Assembly (NCBI RefSeq): GCF_011769985.2 | Contig: NZ_CP039734.2 | Coordinates: 1,364,001-1,428,000, forward strand | Reading direction: 5' to 3' | From: Sulfurospirillum diekertiae | GTDB taxonomy: Bacteria > Campylobacterota > Campylobacteria > Campylobacterales > Sulfurospirillaceae | Length of the DNA: 64,000 bases | Part shown: in pieces, positions 18,617-28,336 of the stretch | Layout: the number at the start of each line of letters is the position of its first letter | Numbering within the stretch: the first letter of the stretch is position 1 | Translations under genes and position numbers: made by a program | The notes under the pieces: generated by a model | The model's database searches: none | The model's input: the letters and a program-made list of their open reading frames with translations, nothing else | What the model was told of the DNA's origin: nothing

Positions 18617-19327
18617 ATGAAAATTGATAAGAGTTGGTGGACGGATATTATAAGTGTCAGTTTGATTGGAGTTTCATTTTTGATACCAGCGCCTTATGCG
18701 CATTGGTCACTCTTAACAGGACTTTTTGCCTTTTCAGGCGCAGTAACCAATCAAATAGCGATTCATATGTTATTTGAAAAAGTACCTTTTTTATATGGAA
18801 GTGGCGTTATACAGTTGCAATTTGAAGCCTTTAAAGCTTCGATCAAAAATTTGATGATGGATCAGTTTTTTACTAAAGAACAGTTGGATGCTTTTTTTGC
18901 AAAAGAGGAAAAAACGCTTGATTTAAGCCCAGTGATTGCAGAAGTGGACTTTTCTCCTGCCTTTGATGCACTGACTAAAACGGTGATGGAGTCCTCATTT
19001 GGCGGCATGTTGGGTATGTTTGGAGGTGCTGGCGCATTAGAAGGACTTCGAGCGCCTTTTAGTGAGAAACTCAAAGATTCTATCATTGAAATTAGCGAAA
19101 GTAATGTATTTCAACAAAAAATAGCACAAACTATACAAAATTCATCACTTACAGATGATATGCTCATTACCATTGAGCAGATGATTGATGCAAGGCTCAA
19201 TGAATTGACTCCGCAGATGGTGAAAGAGATCGTTCAAAATTTCATCAAAGACCATCTAGGTTGGTTAGTGGTTTGGGGTGGATTTTTTGGTGCGTTGATT
19301 GGTCTGCTTTCAACATTGGTTATTTAA
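18617..19327 (+). CDS. DUF445 family membrane protein
   Basis: This is a 236-residue protein with hydrophobic segments at the N-terminus (ISVSLIGVSFLIPAPY and SLLTGLFAFSGAVTNQIAIHMLF) and at the C-terminus (LVVWGGFFGALIGLLSTLVI). They enclose a helical amphipathic middle. The TNQIAIHMLFEKVPFLYGSGVI stretch matches the conserved opening of DUF445 (YheB-like) proteins. Its function is unknown. It lies 24 bases after the radical SAM gene with its own AAGGAG, probably in the same transcript. Confidence 0.85.
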   Translation: MKIDKSWWTDIISVSLIGVSFLIPAPYAHWSLLTGLFAFSGAVTNQIAIHMLFEKVPFLYGSGVIQLQFEAFKASIKNLMMDQFFTKEQLDAFFAKEEKTLDLSPVIAEVDFSPAFDALTKTVMESSFGGMLGMFGGAGALEGLRAPFSEKLKDSIIEISESNVFQQKIAQTIQNSSLTDDMLITIEQMIDARLNELTPQMVKEIVQNFIKDHLGWLVVWGGFFGALIGLLSTLVI

Positions 19328-19362
19328 GTATTGCTATGCAGATTTACAAAGTTTAAAATACA

Positions 19363-19368
19363 TATAAT
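19363..19368 (+). promoter_or_regulatory. Sigma70 -10 box of trmA
   Basis: TATAAT lies 32 bases before the ATG at 19401 in a strongly AT-rich gap, and a second TATA-rich stretch follows. Assigned by eye. Confidence 0.45.
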
Positions 19369-19400
19369 TATATATAAAATAATACAAATAAAGGGGTCTT

Positions 19401-20504
19401 ATGGAGTGTTCTTATTTTGGGAAATGCGGTAGTTGTACACTTTATACGTTGGACTATAACGCGCAGTGTGCGCATAAACAAGCACATATGCGTATGTTAT
19501 TTGAACCTTTACATGTAAAAGCATTTGACTTCTTTGATTCTCCTTCTGAACACTACCGTGGGCGCTCTGAATTTCGTATCTGGAAAGAGGGTAATACTCT
19601 TCGCTATGCCATGGGAACTATGGATAAAAAAAGCACTGTTTGCATTGATGCGTGTCCGAAAGTGGAAACAAAAATTTATACTTTGATGCCTGAACTCTTG
19701 AAAAAAATTGAAAACTCCGCGATGCTTCGTGAAAGACTTTTCGCTATAGAGTTTCTTGCTTCCTCTAAACATCTTTTGGTGACGCTCATCTACCATAAAC
19801 CTTTACAAGATGAGTGGGACGAGGAAGCCAAAATGCTGGAAAATATGTTTGGAATTTTTATCATTGGGCGCAGTCGTGGTATTAAACGTGTGCTGAGTCA
19901 AGATTTTGTGGAAGATCATCTTGAAATCGCAGGAAGAAGCTATTGTTATCACATCATTGAAGGTGGTTTTTCTCAACCTAATCGTTTGATGAATCAAAAA
20001 ATGATTGGCTGGGTATTAGGTCATCTTGAAAACTGTGAGGATTTGTTGGAACTCTATTGTGGTTATGGTAACTTCACGATTCCAATGGCTCAAAAATTTC
20101 GTAAAGTTTTAGCAACCGAGATTTCTAAAACGTCCATCAAATCTGCACTCATAAACTGTGAACTCAACGATGTTCATAACATTGCTTTCTTACGCATGAG
20201 TGCAGAAGAGCTGACATCTGCACTGAAAAAAGAGCGCGAATACAACCGCTTAGCGGGTATCAACCTTGAAGACTACAGCTTTAGTCATGTCTTTGTTGAT
20301 CCACCCCGTTCTGGTATGGATGAAGCCAGCCTAGCGTTTATCTCTCAATTTGAGAACATCATTTACATTTCGTGCAATCCAGAAACGCTTAAGCGTGATT
20401 TGGAAGTTTTAACGTCTCAGTACGCCATTCTCCATTTTGCCCTGTTCGATCAATTTCCAAACACTGAGCATTTGGAGTCTGGCGTCATTTTAAAACGACT
20501 TTAG
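19401..20504 (+). CDS. trmA: tRNA (uracil-54-C5)-methyltransferase
   Basis: This 367-residue enzyme makes m5U54 (T54) in the T-loop of tRNAs with SAM. The first residues CSYFGKCGSCTLY resemble the family N-terminus. The SAM-binding motif is LLELYCGYGNFTIPMA (about 216-231). The motif FVDPPRSGMDEASL (about 301-314) and the catalytic cysteine in YISCNPETLKRDL (about 325-337) are complete. Length matches E. coli TrmA (366). Start is ATG behind AAAGGGG. It carries one TTTACATGTAAA copy at 19509 and ends just before another. Confidence 0.95.
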   Translation: MECSYFGKCGSCTLYTLDYNAQCAHKQAHMRMLFEPLHVKAFDFFDSPSEHYRGRSEFRIWKEGNTLRYAMGTMDKKSTVCIDACPKVETKIYTLMPELLKKIENSAMLRERLFAIEFLASSKHLLVTLIYHKPLQDEWDEEAKMLENMFGIFIIGRSRGIKRVLSQDFVEDHLEIAGRSYCYHIIEGGFSQPNRLMNQKMIGWVLGHLENCEDLLELYCGYGNFTIPMAQKFRKVLATEISKTSIKSALINCELNDVHNIAFLRMSAEELTSALKKEREYNRLAGINLEDYSFSHVFVDPPRSGMDEASLAFISQFENIIYISCNPETLKRDLEVLTSQYAILHFALFDQFPNTEHLESGVILKRL

Positions 20505-20522
20505 CCTTTTACATGTAAAAGG
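20505..20522. terminator. 18-base palindrome between convergent genes, candidate terminator
   Basis: CCTTTTACATGTAAAAGG is a perfect palindrome filling the whole gap between trmA and the minus-strand chemoreceptor gene. In RNA it can fold as a 7-base stem with CATG tetraloop, and each strand then meets a few Ts. It contains the repeated TTTACATGTAAA motif. Confidence 0.5.
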
Positions 20523-21704
20523 TTAAATCTTAAAGAGCGCAAGTTTAGAAGCAAGTGTATTAGAAAGATTCAGAAGCTCATCTGATGAAGTGTTAAGGTT
20601 TTCAACATCACTACTGTTTTGTAAAGATGATTCATAAATCTGACCAATATTTTTAATGATCGTTGCTGTATTTTGAGAAAGACGTTGAGAAACGTCCGAA
20701 GCAATTTGTGAAGCATCAGACGCCTCTTTGATGATCGTTTCCGTGTCGCTAATCTTAAGCTCAACCTCTTCAGAATTAATCGCCATTTGCTCAATAAACT
20801 TATAATTCTCACTCATCTGACCACTGGCATCCATAATGTTTTGCACAATCACATTAATCGTTGCATTAATTTCCGTCAGACTTCGTTGCGTACGTTCTGC
20901 CAGATTTCTAACTTCATCGGCAACAACGGCAAATCCACGACCATGTTCACCTGCTCGTGCCGCTTCAATAGCAGCATTAAGGGCTAGAAGATTGGTCTGA
21001 TCGGCAATGTCAGCGATCACAGTGAGTACACTTTTAACTTGATTGGCATCCTGACTGAGTTGTTGAAGCCGATCTGACGTGTGCGATTCAACTTCAGAAG
21101 CTTGCTGAATATTGGCGACTAAATTTTTAATCTCTTGTGTTGTTGTATAGAGTGTTTGAGACGCATTAAAGATATTTTCACTAGTTTGCGTTGCGTTGAG
21201 TGTATTTTGTTCCAAGGTTATTTTCATAGCATCACCCAAATCTTTCGTCTGTTTGACAAAATCACGCTCTGCCACCATTCGTTTATCCACTTCATGCGAA
21301 ATGGCTGAAAATTGATTTGCCATAGTTGCACTTTCTGTAGACGTTTTTGTTGAAGCAACAATGGTACTATGAATCTTTTCAATAAAGTGATTGATATTTT
21401 CAGATAAATCTGCTATCTCATCTTTAGAATTAATTTGAATACGTTTGGTAAGATCGCCACTTCCTTTGGCAAGATCAAGTGTAATGATGGAGAGTGCATC
21501 AATAGAATTGGTCATACTGACAACCATAACACGGGTAAAAATGAAGAAAAACACCATTCCACCAACAGATCCAGCAATTAAAATCAATCGCTCTGTCCCT
21601 GTAATTAAAAATGAGACTAATATAATATTTGCCATAAAACCACATAAGGTTCCAATTGCTAAAAACCAGCCCTTCGTTTTAATCTTAATCTGATTCAAAA
21701 ACAT
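20523..21704 (-). CDS. Methyl-accepting chemotaxis protein without periplasmic sensor
   Basis: This 393-residue receptor has two closely spaced transmembrane helices near the N-terminus (about 12-35 and 38-62), so almost no periplasmic domain. A HAMP domain follows (around [20 protein letters not shown]), then a long cytoplasmic signalling domain with the tip [20 protein letters not shown] (about 243-262) and [15 protein letters not shown]. The tip contacts CheA and CheW. Lacking a sensor domain, it may respond to membrane or cytoplasmic cues such as redox or energy state. There is no C-terminal CheR-binding pentapeptide. Confidence 0.92.
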   Translation of the reverse strand: MFLNQIKIKTKGWFLAIGTLCGFMANIILVSFLITGTERLILIAGSVGGMVFFFIFTRVMVVSMTNSIDALSIITLDLAKGSGDLTKRIQINSKDEIADLSENINHFIEKIHSTIVASTKTSTESATMANQFSAISHEVDKRMVAERDFVKQTKDLGDAMKITLEQNTLNATQTSENIFNASQTLYTTTQEIKNLVANIQQASEVESHTSDRLQQLSQDANQVKSVLTVIADIADQTNLLALNAAIEAARAGEHGRGFAVVADEVRNLAERTQRSLTEINATINVIVQNIMDASGQMSENYKFIEQMAINSEEVELKISDTETIIKEASDASQIASDVSQRLSQNTATIIKNIGQIYESSLQNSSDVENLNTSSDELLNLSNTLASKLALFKI

Positions 21705-21828
21705 TAACTCTCCTTCTAAATATAAACCAATTGATTATAACAAATTCATACAATTAAAGCCATGGATAATCGCGCCAAAAGATTGTGTGTGCTATACTCA
21801 CGACTTAAATTTTTTTAAAGGAGCAATA

Positions 21829-22263
21829 ATGGAATGCGACATTTCAAATATTAGCATGCCTGGTGATGCAGGCATTAAAGACATTTTTTCGATGTGTAAG
21901 AGTATTGCCATTATTGGTTTATCTCCAGATCCAACCAAAGATAGCCATAAAGTAGCACGCTACTTACAAGAACGTGGGTTTAAAATTTATCCGATCTATC
22001 CTAAAGAAGAGATGATTTTAGGTGAAAAAGTTTACCGAACTCTTTTAGATATTCCTGAGAGTGTGGATATGGTAGACATGTTCCGCAAGCCTGAAATTGC
22101 GGATGGTTTGATCGAAGAAGTTTTAAAAAAAGGTGATGTAAAAGTCTTTTGGTTACAACTGGGCATCGTCAACAATCAAGCGTGTACAAAAGCACATGAA
22201 AATGGCTTGATTGCAGTACAAAATCGATGTACCAAAGTAGAATATGAAAGGTTAATGAAATAA
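21829..22263 (+). CDS. CoA-binding domain protein
   Basis: This 144-residue protein consists of one CoA_binding_2 (Rossmann) domain. IAIIGLSPDPTKDSHKVARYLQERGFKIYPIYP is the nucleotide-binding first half, and VDMVDMFRKPE with VFWLQLGIVN completes the conserved YccU pattern. The biochemical role is unknown; CoA binding has been shown for relatives. The start is ATG at 21829 behind AAAGGAG; an upstream in-frame ATG at 21787 lacks a ribosome site. ilvA begins 1 base after its stop, so the two are co-transcribed. Confidence 0.85.
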   Translation: MECDISNISMPGDAGIKDIFSMCKSIAIIGLSPDPTKDSHKVARYLQERGFKIYPIYPKEEMILGEKVYRTLLDIPESVDMVDMFRKPEIADGLIEEVLKKGDVKVFWLQLGIVNNQACTKAHENGLIAVQNRCTKVEYERLMK

Positions 22264-22264
22264 A

Positions 22265-23476
22265 ATGATAGCTCTTAGTGAAATAGTCAAAGCAAAACGA
22301 CAACTTAACAATGTTATTACCCAAACGCCGTGTTCTTTAGCGCCTCATTTAAGTGAGGAAGTAGGAGCGCAAGTCTATCTTAAAAAAGAGAATCTCCAAA
22401 TTACAGGGGCTTATAAACTCAGAGGTGCTTACAATAAAATAGCCTCTTTAACCAAAGAAGAGCGCAAAAAAGGTGTTATTGCGGCAAGTGCAGGCAATCA
22501 TGCGCAAGGTGTTGCCTACTCTGCGCGTAGCTTTGGCATTAAAGCAACCATTGTTATGCCTGAAGCGACTCCTCTTTTAAAAGTCACGGGAACTAAAGAT
22601 TTGGGTGCAGAAGTGATACTCAGTGGTGATAATTACGATGAAGCGTACGCATATGCGCTAACATATGCCAATGAGCATAGCTTAACGTTTATTCATCCTT
22701 TTGAAGATGACAAAGTCATAGCAGGTCAAGGCACTGTTGCATTAGAAATGATGGATGAAGTGAATGACCTTGACATTATTGTTATTCCAATAGGCGGAGG
22801 AGGACTCATCAGCGGCATGGCTTCGGCTATCAAGCAAATTGATCCTAAAATCAAAGTCATTGGCGTCAATGCTTCGGGCGCTCCTGCGATGTTTGAGTCC
22901 TACTGTGCTAAAAAAGCGATTAATTCTAAAAGTGTACGTACCATTGCTGATGGTATCGCAGTACGGGATGTGAGTGAATCCAATTTAGCCCATATTTTAG
23001 AGTGTGTGGATGAAGTAGTCACGGTGGATGACGAAGAGATAGCTGCAGCCATTTTATTCTTGCTTGAACGCCAAAAATTAGTCGTTGAAGGCGGAGGTGC
23101 TGCGAGTGTCGCCGCCATTATGCATCAAAAATTCGCCTACACGAAAGATATGAAAATAGGCGCGGTTTTAAGTGGTGGAAATATTGATGTACAGATGCTT
23201 TCAATCATCATTGAAAAAGGTCTCATCAAATCACACCGCAAAATGAAATTGGTGATTACGCTGATTGATAAACCGGGCTCACTGATGCGCCTGACAGACC
23301 TATTTAAAAATGCCAATGCCAATATTATCCAGATTGATTATGACCGATTCTCAACAACACTGTCGTATGGTGATGCACAAATAACCATTATGCTAGAAAC
23401 TAAAGGACTTGAGCATCAAAAGATGATTCGTACGCTTTTAGAAGAGGCTGGGTATCTCTTTAAGGAAGAGGTTTAA
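22265..23476 (+). CDS. ilvA: Threonine ammonia-lyase
   Basis: This 403-residue PLP enzyme deaminates threonine to 2-oxobutanoate, the first step of isoleucine synthesis. The PLP lysine is in ENLQITGAYKLRGAYNK (about residue 53), the glycine-rich phosphate loop is IPIGGGGLISG, and a C-terminal ACT-like regulatory domain starts near KLVITLIDKPGSLMRL (about 323). The shorter single-ACT form is typical of this subgroup. Start ATG follows the CoA-binding gene directly. Confidence 0.95.
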   Translation: MIALSEIVKAKRQLNNVITQTPCSLAPHLSEEVGAQVYLKKENLQITGAYKLRGAYNKIASLTKEERKKGVIAASAGNHAQGVAYSARSFGIKATIVMPEATPLLKVTGTKDLGAEVILSGDNYDEAYAYALTYANEHSLTFIHPFEDDKVIAGQGTVALEMMDEVNDLDIIVIPIGGGGLISGMASAIKQIDPKIKVIGVNASGAPAMFESYCAKKAINSKSVRTIADGIAVRDVSESNLAHILECVDEVVTVDDEEIAAAILFLLERQKLVVEGGGAASVAAIMHQKFAYTKDMKIGAVLSGGNIDVQMLSIIIEKGLIKSHRKMKLVITLIDKPGSLMRLTDLFKNANANIIQIDYDRFSTTLSYGDAQITIMLETKGLEHQKMIRTLLEEAGYLFKEEV

Positions 23477-23482
23477 AAGAAG

Positions 23483-23511
23483 AGAGTGAGGCTATAAAAC
23501 CTCACTCTTTA
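23483..23511. terminator. Bidirectional terminator between ilvA and the next gene
   Basis: AGAGTGAGG (23483-23491) and CCTCACTCT (23500-23508) form a 9-base stem with an 8-base loop. Ts follow on the plus strand. It is placed between convergent stops and overlaps the last codon of the minus-strand gene. Confidence 0.75.
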
Positions 23512-23961
23512 GTTCAGTTGTTCGTACGCTTTTAAAAGTCTTTCTCTGAGTTGATCAGAAAGAGCTTCTCCTTCTACACAATACTCTTTGAGAAAATCAT
23601 CTAAATGACTTAAAAGATCAAAAAGGTCAGCTTCGATCTCTTTTGAGCTCTTTTTCTTGGCCATCATGGTTTCAAAAAAGACCAATTTACGAATAAAATT
23701 AGAGAGCAATTCAAGTGCTTCTTCTTCTTTTTTTCCCTCTATCAGTTTAAAGGGACGTTCAATGGGTGATTTGGAACTATCAAGGCTCTGTTTAATTTCA
23801 CGCACATGTTCTTGAATAATAGCTGAAAATTTTGCATAACGATCATAGGCACTCTCATCCGCAAAAGAATCAAATTTATTGGTTAACTTGCCTATCTGTT
23901 TTATCAAAATAAACGCCACCATCGCAACAACCATCACAACAGGAATTAATTGCTCCATCAT
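23509..23961 (-). CDS. Membrane-anchored protein of unknown function
   Basis: This 150-residue protein has one N-terminal transmembrane helix (LIPVVMVVAMVAFILIKQIG, about 5-24) followed by a charged, helical cytoplasmic part rich in Lys, Glu and Leu. No family is recognised. It is the last gene after the aapP ATPase gene, 26 bases downstream of it, with one TTACATGTAA copy in the gap (23971). It may be co-transcribed with the transporter but nothing shows a link in function. Confidence 0.7.
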   Translation of the reverse strand: MMEQLIPVVMVVAMVAFILIKQIGKLTNKFDSFADESAYDRYAKFSAIIQEHVREIKQSLDSSKSPIERPFKLIEGKKEEEALELLSNFIRKLVFFETMMAKKKSSKEIEADLFDLLSHLDDFLKEYCVEGEALSDQLRERLLKAYEQLN

Positions 23962-23987
23962 TTCTTATCCTTACATGTAAAACAAAA

Positions 23988-24734
23988 TCAATGTGATAAG
24001 ATTTGCTCCAAAAAGAGTTTAAGACGATCGGACTCAGGATTTTGGAAAAACTCTTCAGGTGTGTTCTCTTCAACGATTTGACCGGCATCCATAAAAATGA
24101 TTCTATCAGCCACTTTTTTTGCAAAGCCCATTTCATGAGTAACACACACCATTGTTTTATCTTCACGTGCTAATTCTATCATAACATCCAAAACTTCAGC
24201 AACCATTTCAGGGTCAAGGGCAGAAGTTGGCTCATCAAAGAGCATTATCTTAGGGTTTTTACACAAACTACGTGCTATTGCCACACGTTGTTGTTGTCCT
24301 CCTGAGAGTTGATTGGGGAATTTATGGGCTTGGTTAGCAATGCCAACACGCTCTAGGTATTTCATTGCCATGGCTTCTGCTTCTTTACGTGGCATTTTTC
24401 TAACCCAAAGAGGTGCTAATGTCAGGTTGTCTAAAATCGTTAAATGAGGGAAGAGGTTGAAGTGTTGAAATACCATAGCCACTTCTTCACGAATCGCTTT
24501 GATCTTTTTAACATCGTTAACAAGCTCAATGCCATCAACCAAAATACTACCTTCTTGGAATTGTTCAAGGTAATTAATACAACGAATGAGGGTTGATTTA
24601 CCTGACCCTGAAGGTCCACAGACAACGATGATTTCACCTTTATTGATGGTAAGGTTAATATCTTTTAAAACGTGAAAATCCCCGTACCATTTGTTTAAGT
24701 TTTTAATTTCTATGATTTCTTTTCTATCTTTCAT
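23988..24734 (-). CDS. aapP: Polar amino-acid ABC transporter ATPase
   Basis: This 248-residue ATPase powers the AapJQMP-type importer. Walker A is GPSGSGKST (about 40-48), the Q-loop is [11 protein letters not shown], the signature LSGGQQQR (about 143-150), Walker [15 protein letters not shown] (about 167-180) and the switch His is in VTHEMGF. All sites are intact. It overlaps neither neighbour: 8 bases separate it from the upstream permease gene. It is closest to GlnQ/AapP-type ATPases. Confidence 0.93.
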   Translation of the reverse strand: MKDRKEIIEIKNLNKWYGDFHVLKDINLTINKGEIIVVCGPSGSGKSTLIRCINYLEQFQEGSILVDGIELVNDVKKIKAIREEVAMVFQHFNLFPHLTILDNLTLAPLWVRKMPRKEAEAMAMKYLERVGIANQAHKFPNQLSGGQQQRVAIARSLCKNPKIMLFDEPTSALDPEMVAEVLDVMIELAREDKTMVCVTHEMGFAKKVADRIIFMDAGQIVEENTPEEFFQNPESDRLKLFLEQILSH

Positions 24735-24742
24735 CTTCTATC

Positions 24743-25828
24743 CTATCTCAAATTGGTATTAAATCGTTTTTCAAGCTTTTGGCTAAAGTTAGACATTGAG
24801 TAACAAAAGAACCAAAAGATAAAGGTAACAAACACATAGCCTTCAGTCTCATAACCCAACCAATACGAATCAGCAGCACTTAAACGTACCATGGCGAGGA
24901 GATCAAAGAGTCCAATAATAAGTACCAACGTTGTATCTTGGAAAAGAGCAATGGAAACGCCTACAAGGTTAGGAATAGCTACTTTGAGGGCTTGAGGCAA
25001 TATGACTAAAAACATTTTTTGCCAATAAGAAAGGCCTATCGCATCAGCAGCTTCATACTGTCCTTTCGGAATAGATTGAAGTCCACCGCGGATATTTTCA
25101 GCGATATAAGCTGATTCAAACAATGCGATACCAATGAGCGCACGTAGAAGTTTGTCAAAAGAGATACCTTCAGGAAAAAAGAGTGGCAAAATAATCGATG
25201 ACATAAAGAGAATTGTGATCAGTGGCACACCACGAATAAACTCAATGTAAGTCACACTGATACTTTTTATAATCGGCAAATGAGATGCTCGACCTAGAGC
25301 CAAAATAACACCAATGGGGAATGCTGCGACAATACCTACCGCGGCAACCACAATGGTCAGCATTAGTCCACCCCATTTATCGGTTGGGACAACTTGCATG
25401 CCAAAAAAGCCACCGTGGACCAAGAAAAAACCGATGATAAAATAGACATGTGCCAACACAATTTTTGCTACTGAGTTTTTAAGGTACTTAAAAGATGCAA
25501 GCAAGACGAAAAAAAGTATATAAATACTATTGACTCTCCATCTAAGTTCTGAAGGGTAGAAGCCATACATAAACATATCGATCTTCATGCGTATAAAGAC
25601 CCAACATGCACCGCCACTGACACAATCTTCACGTGTCGTCCCAGCAAAGTTTGCATTGACGTACGCCCATTTAATAAAAGGAGGAATGATCCAAAAAAGA
25701 ATCATCACACCTAAAAGCGTCAAGGCGACATTCATTGGTGAAGAGAAAAGGTTTTCTCGAATCCAAAAGGTAGCTCCTTTGGTATTGATAGGAGCTTTAC
25801 GTTCTTGTTTTTTTTCATAAATTGCCAT
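24743..25828 (-). CDS. aapM: Amino-acid ABC transporter permease (AapM type)
   Basis: This 361-residue inner membrane permease is larger than GlnP-type permeases, as AapM/BztC are, with extra hydrophobic segments before the transport domain (about residues 25-50, 95-140). The His/Glu/Gln permease signature with the EAA loop is seen in FESAYIAENIRGGLQSIPKGQYEAADAIG (positions about 235-265). It pairs with AapQ. It starts 1 base after aapQ ends, so translation is coupled. Confidence 0.9.
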   Translation of the reverse strand: MAIYEKKQERKAPINTKGATFWIRENLFSSPMNVALTLLGVMILFWIIPPFIKWAYVNANFAGTTREDCVSGGACWVFIRMKIDMFMYGFYPSELRWRVNSIYILFFVLLASFKYLKNSVAKIVLAHVYFIIGFFLVHGGFFGMQVVPTDKWGGLMLTIVVAAVGIVAAFPIGVILALGRASHLPIIKSISVTYIEFIRGVPLITILFMSSIILPLFFPEGISFDKLLRALIGIALFESAYIAENIRGGLQSIPKGQYEAADAIGLSYWQKMFLVILPQALKVAIPNLVGVSIALFQDTTLVLIIGLFDLLAMVRLSAADSYWLGYETEGYVFVTFIFWFFCYSMSNFSQKLEKRFNTNLR

Positions 25829-25829
25829 A

Positions 25830-26984
25830 TTAACGCTCCTGAATCTTCATTTTGTGGTTAAACCAGTTGAGTATTGCTGAGACAATTAAACTGATGATGA
25901 GATAAACGAGCATGGTCATCGAAATGATCTCAATCGCTTGCCCCACCTGATTCAGAGATGTGCCTGCAAAAACAGTCACAATTTCAGGATAACCAACGGC
26001 TGTTGCCAAAGAGGAGTTCTTAATAAGGTTAAGATACTGATTGATAATTGGAGGAATTGCAATACGGATCGCTTGGGGAAGAATAACCAATTTTAAAGAT
26101 TGGTATGGACTAAAACCCATCGAAGCTGCTGCTTCTTTTTGACCATGTCCTACGGCCTCAATACCTGAACGAACTGCCTCAGCAATAAATGTTGCCGTAT
26201 AGATCGTTAATGCAAATGTGAGTGCCAAAAACTCAGGTGAGAGTGTTTTGCCACCTTTGAAGTTAAAGCCTACGAGTTCTGGAAAATTAAAATTAAGATG
26301 AGTTCCACCAATAAAATATGCAAGGATAGGGAAAACAATAAACATTCCTATTGCAAAAGGGTAGACCATAAAATCTTGCCCTGTTAGAACTTTACGTTTA
26401 TTTGCCCATGCGTTAAGTGCAAAAGAGGCACAAAGTGCCAGAAAAAGACTTGCAAGCATGACAAAAAAGGTAGTATTGTACTCAGGTTGGGGGAAATAGA
26501 GACCTCTGTTATTAATAAAAATTGTATCAAAAAAGTTGAAACTCTGTTTAGGATTTGGCATAGAGCGAAGAACAACGTTATACCAAAAGAGTATTTGAAG
26601 AAGAAGAGGTATATTTCTAAAAAAATCGACATACGATTTTGCAAGTTTTGCAATCAACCAGTTGCGCGATAGTCTCAATATGCCTATAATGAGTCCTACA
26701 ATGGTTGCACAAAGGATACCAACAAAAGCTATGATAAGTGTATTTAAAAGTCCTACAACAAAAACACGTCCATGGGTACTCTCTTCTGAGTACGCAATAG
26801 GAGATTGATCGATACCAAATCCAGCTGTGCCATTCAAAAAGCCAAAGCCTGTTTGAATGCCTCTTTGTTCTATATTGGCGACAGTGTTGGTGCCAATATA
26901 CCACAAAAAAGCAACCAAGCCAATAACGGTTAATAATTGGAAAAGAATTCCTCGAATCTTTTGATTTCTCAAAAGTGCTAGCAT
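25830..26984 (-). CDS. aapQ: Amino-acid ABC transporter permease (AapQ type)
   Basis: This 384-residue permease partners AapM. The transport domain begins near LLNTLIIAFVGILCATIVG (about 78-98), a long insertion separates it in the middle as in AapQ/BztB, and the EAA loop is in FIAEAVRSGIEAVGHGQKEAAASMGF (about 267-292). Multiple transmembrane helices are visible. It lies 70 bases after the binding-protein gene, and the gap holds a hairpin likely to lower its expression relative to aapJ. Confidence 0.9.
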   Translation of the reverse strand: MLALLRNQKIRGILFQLLTVIGLVAFLWYIGTNTVANIEQRGIQTGFGFLNGTAGFGIDQSPIAYSEESTHGRVFVVGLLNTLIIAFVGILCATIVGLIIGILRLSRNWLIAKLAKSYVDFFRNIPLLLQILFWYNVVLRSMPNPKQSFNFFDTIFINNRGLYFPQPEYNTTFFVMLASLFLALCASFALNAWANKRKVLTGQDFMVYPFAIGMFIVFPILAYFIGGTHLNFNFPELVGFNFKGGKTLSPEFLALTFALTIYTATFIAEAVRSGIEAVGHGQKEAAASMGFSPYQSLKLVILPQAIRIAIPPIINQYLNLIKNSSLATAVGYPEIVTVFAGTSLNQVGQAIEIISMTMLVYLIISLIVSAILNWFNHKMKIQER

Positions 26985-27009
26985 ACGTGTCCTTTATACG
27001 TTAAGATTA

Positions 27010-27029
27010 AGGGCAGAATGATCTGCCCT
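27010..27029 (-). terminator. Intercistronic hairpin after aapJ (partial terminator)
   Basis: AGGGCAG (27010-27016) and CTGCCCT (27023-27029) form a 7-base GC-rich stem with a 6-base loop between aapJ and aapQ. The T-run that should follow on the minus strand is weak, which fits partial read-through. Such hairpins after solute-binding protein genes keep the binding protein in excess. Confidence 0.6.
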
Positions 27030-27054
27030 CAGTGTTTTACTGTTTTTTAATCTA

Positions 27055-28083
27055 CTATCTAAAAGGAGGAGCGTATTGTAAGCCGCCTTGATTCCAAAGA
27101 GCGTTATAACCTCTTTTAATTTTCAGTGGAGAGCCTTCGCCTACAGTACTTTCAAATGACTCACCGTAGTTACCGACTTGCTTGACGATGTTATAAGCAA
27201 AATCTTTTTTAAGACCTAAATTCTCACCCATTTGACCTTCAACACCTAAAAGACGTTTAATGTCTGGATTGTCAGATTTAAGCATTGCATCAACATTTTT
27301 GCTCGTTACGCCAGATTCTTCTGCAGTAACCATCGCATAAAATGACCATCTCACGATATCAAACCATTTACCATCACCTTTACGAACAACAGGTCCTAAA
27401 GGCTCTTTAGAGATAACTTCAGGAAGTACGATTGAATCTTCAGGTTTTAAAAGTTTGATTCTCAAGCCGTAAAGTTGTGATTGATCAGAAGTTAAAACGT
27501 CACATCTACCACTTTCATACGCTTTAACAACTTGATCATTAGTGTCATAAGATACGATTTTATATTTTAATTTATGACTTCTAAAGTAGTCAGCAACATT
27601 TAGCTCTGTTGTGGTTCCTGTTTGAAGGCAGATAGAAGCGCCATCAAGCTCTTTAGCACTTTTGACACCCAATTTTTTAGTGACCATAAAGCCTTGACCA
27701 TCATAGTAGTTAACACCAGCAAAGTTTAAACCCAAAGAAGTATCTCTGGTTTCTGTCCATGTTGTGTTACGTGAAAGCATATCGATCTCGCCTGATTGAA
27801 GAGCTGTCAAACGCTCTTTAGCATTAAGAGCAATGTATTTAACTTTTTTAGCATCGCCAAAAACGGCAGCTGCAACAGCACGACAAACGTCAACATCAAT
27901 ACCTTTATAGATACCATCACTTCCTACTTCAGAAAAGCCTGGTAATCCACCATCAACACCACACTTAACAAAACCTTGTTTTTGTACTTCGCCGAGAGTA
28001 TCCGCACTAAGTGTTGTTGTGCCAAAGCCCAACACAGTAATTGTTGCTAAAGAGATTTTAGCGAGTTTAGATCGTAACATCAT
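27055..28083 (-). CDS. aapJ: Periplasmic amino-acid binding protein (AapJ type)
   Basis: This 342-residue solute-binding protein has a cleavable signal (about 1-28, ending TLSADT). KCGVDGGLPGFSEVGSDGIYKGIDVDVCRA is the typical AapJ/BztA opening, followed by the ligand-contact region RNTTWTETRD (about 105-114). It delivers broad-range L-amino acids to the AapQMP complex. It is the first gene of the operon, with a 250-base leader region upstream shared with the divergent DAHP synthase gene. Confidence 0.92.
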   Translation of the reverse strand: MMLRSKLAKISLATITVLGFGTTTLSADTLGEVQKQGFVKCGVDGGLPGFSEVGSDGIYKGIDVDVCRAVAAAVFGDAKKVKYIALNAKERLTALQSGEIDMLSRNTTWTETRDTSLGLNFAGVNYYDGQGFMVTKKLGVKSAKELDGASICLQTGTTTELNVADYFRSHKLKYKIVSYDTNDQVVKAYESGRCDVLTSDQSQLYGLRIKLLKPEDSIVLPEVISKEPLGPVVRKGDGKWFDIVRWSFYAMVTAEESGVTSKNVDAMLKSDNPDIKRLLGVEGQMGENLGLKKDFAYNIVKQVGNYGESFESTVGEGSPLKIKRGYNALWNQGGLQYAPPFR

Positions 28084-28313
28084 TATCTTCCTTTCAAAGT
28101 TGATGCAAGAATTCTAACACTAAATTTTATTTTTTGGCGAAAAAACTGCCTATTTATTAATCAGTTACAGGAGGTGAGTAGAATCTACATTCTTTAAAGA
28201 AATATTTTATTTTTGCATATTTTATAAGATAAAACCACCTTATACCCTCATAGATTTATGCGTGTTATCTAAACCATTCAATTCTCTTTAAAGCCAATCA
28301 CATTATAATAAGT

Positions 28314-28319
28314 AAAAAT
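28314..28319 (+). promoter_or_regulatory. Sigma70 -10 box of the DAHP synthase gene
   Basis: TATAAT lies 18 bases before the ATG at 28337, with TTAAGGG as ribosome site between. The rest of the 253-base gap to aapJ is AT-rich and shows no further gene. Confidence 0.5.
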
Positions 28320-28336
28320 TCAATTAAGGGTCTTTT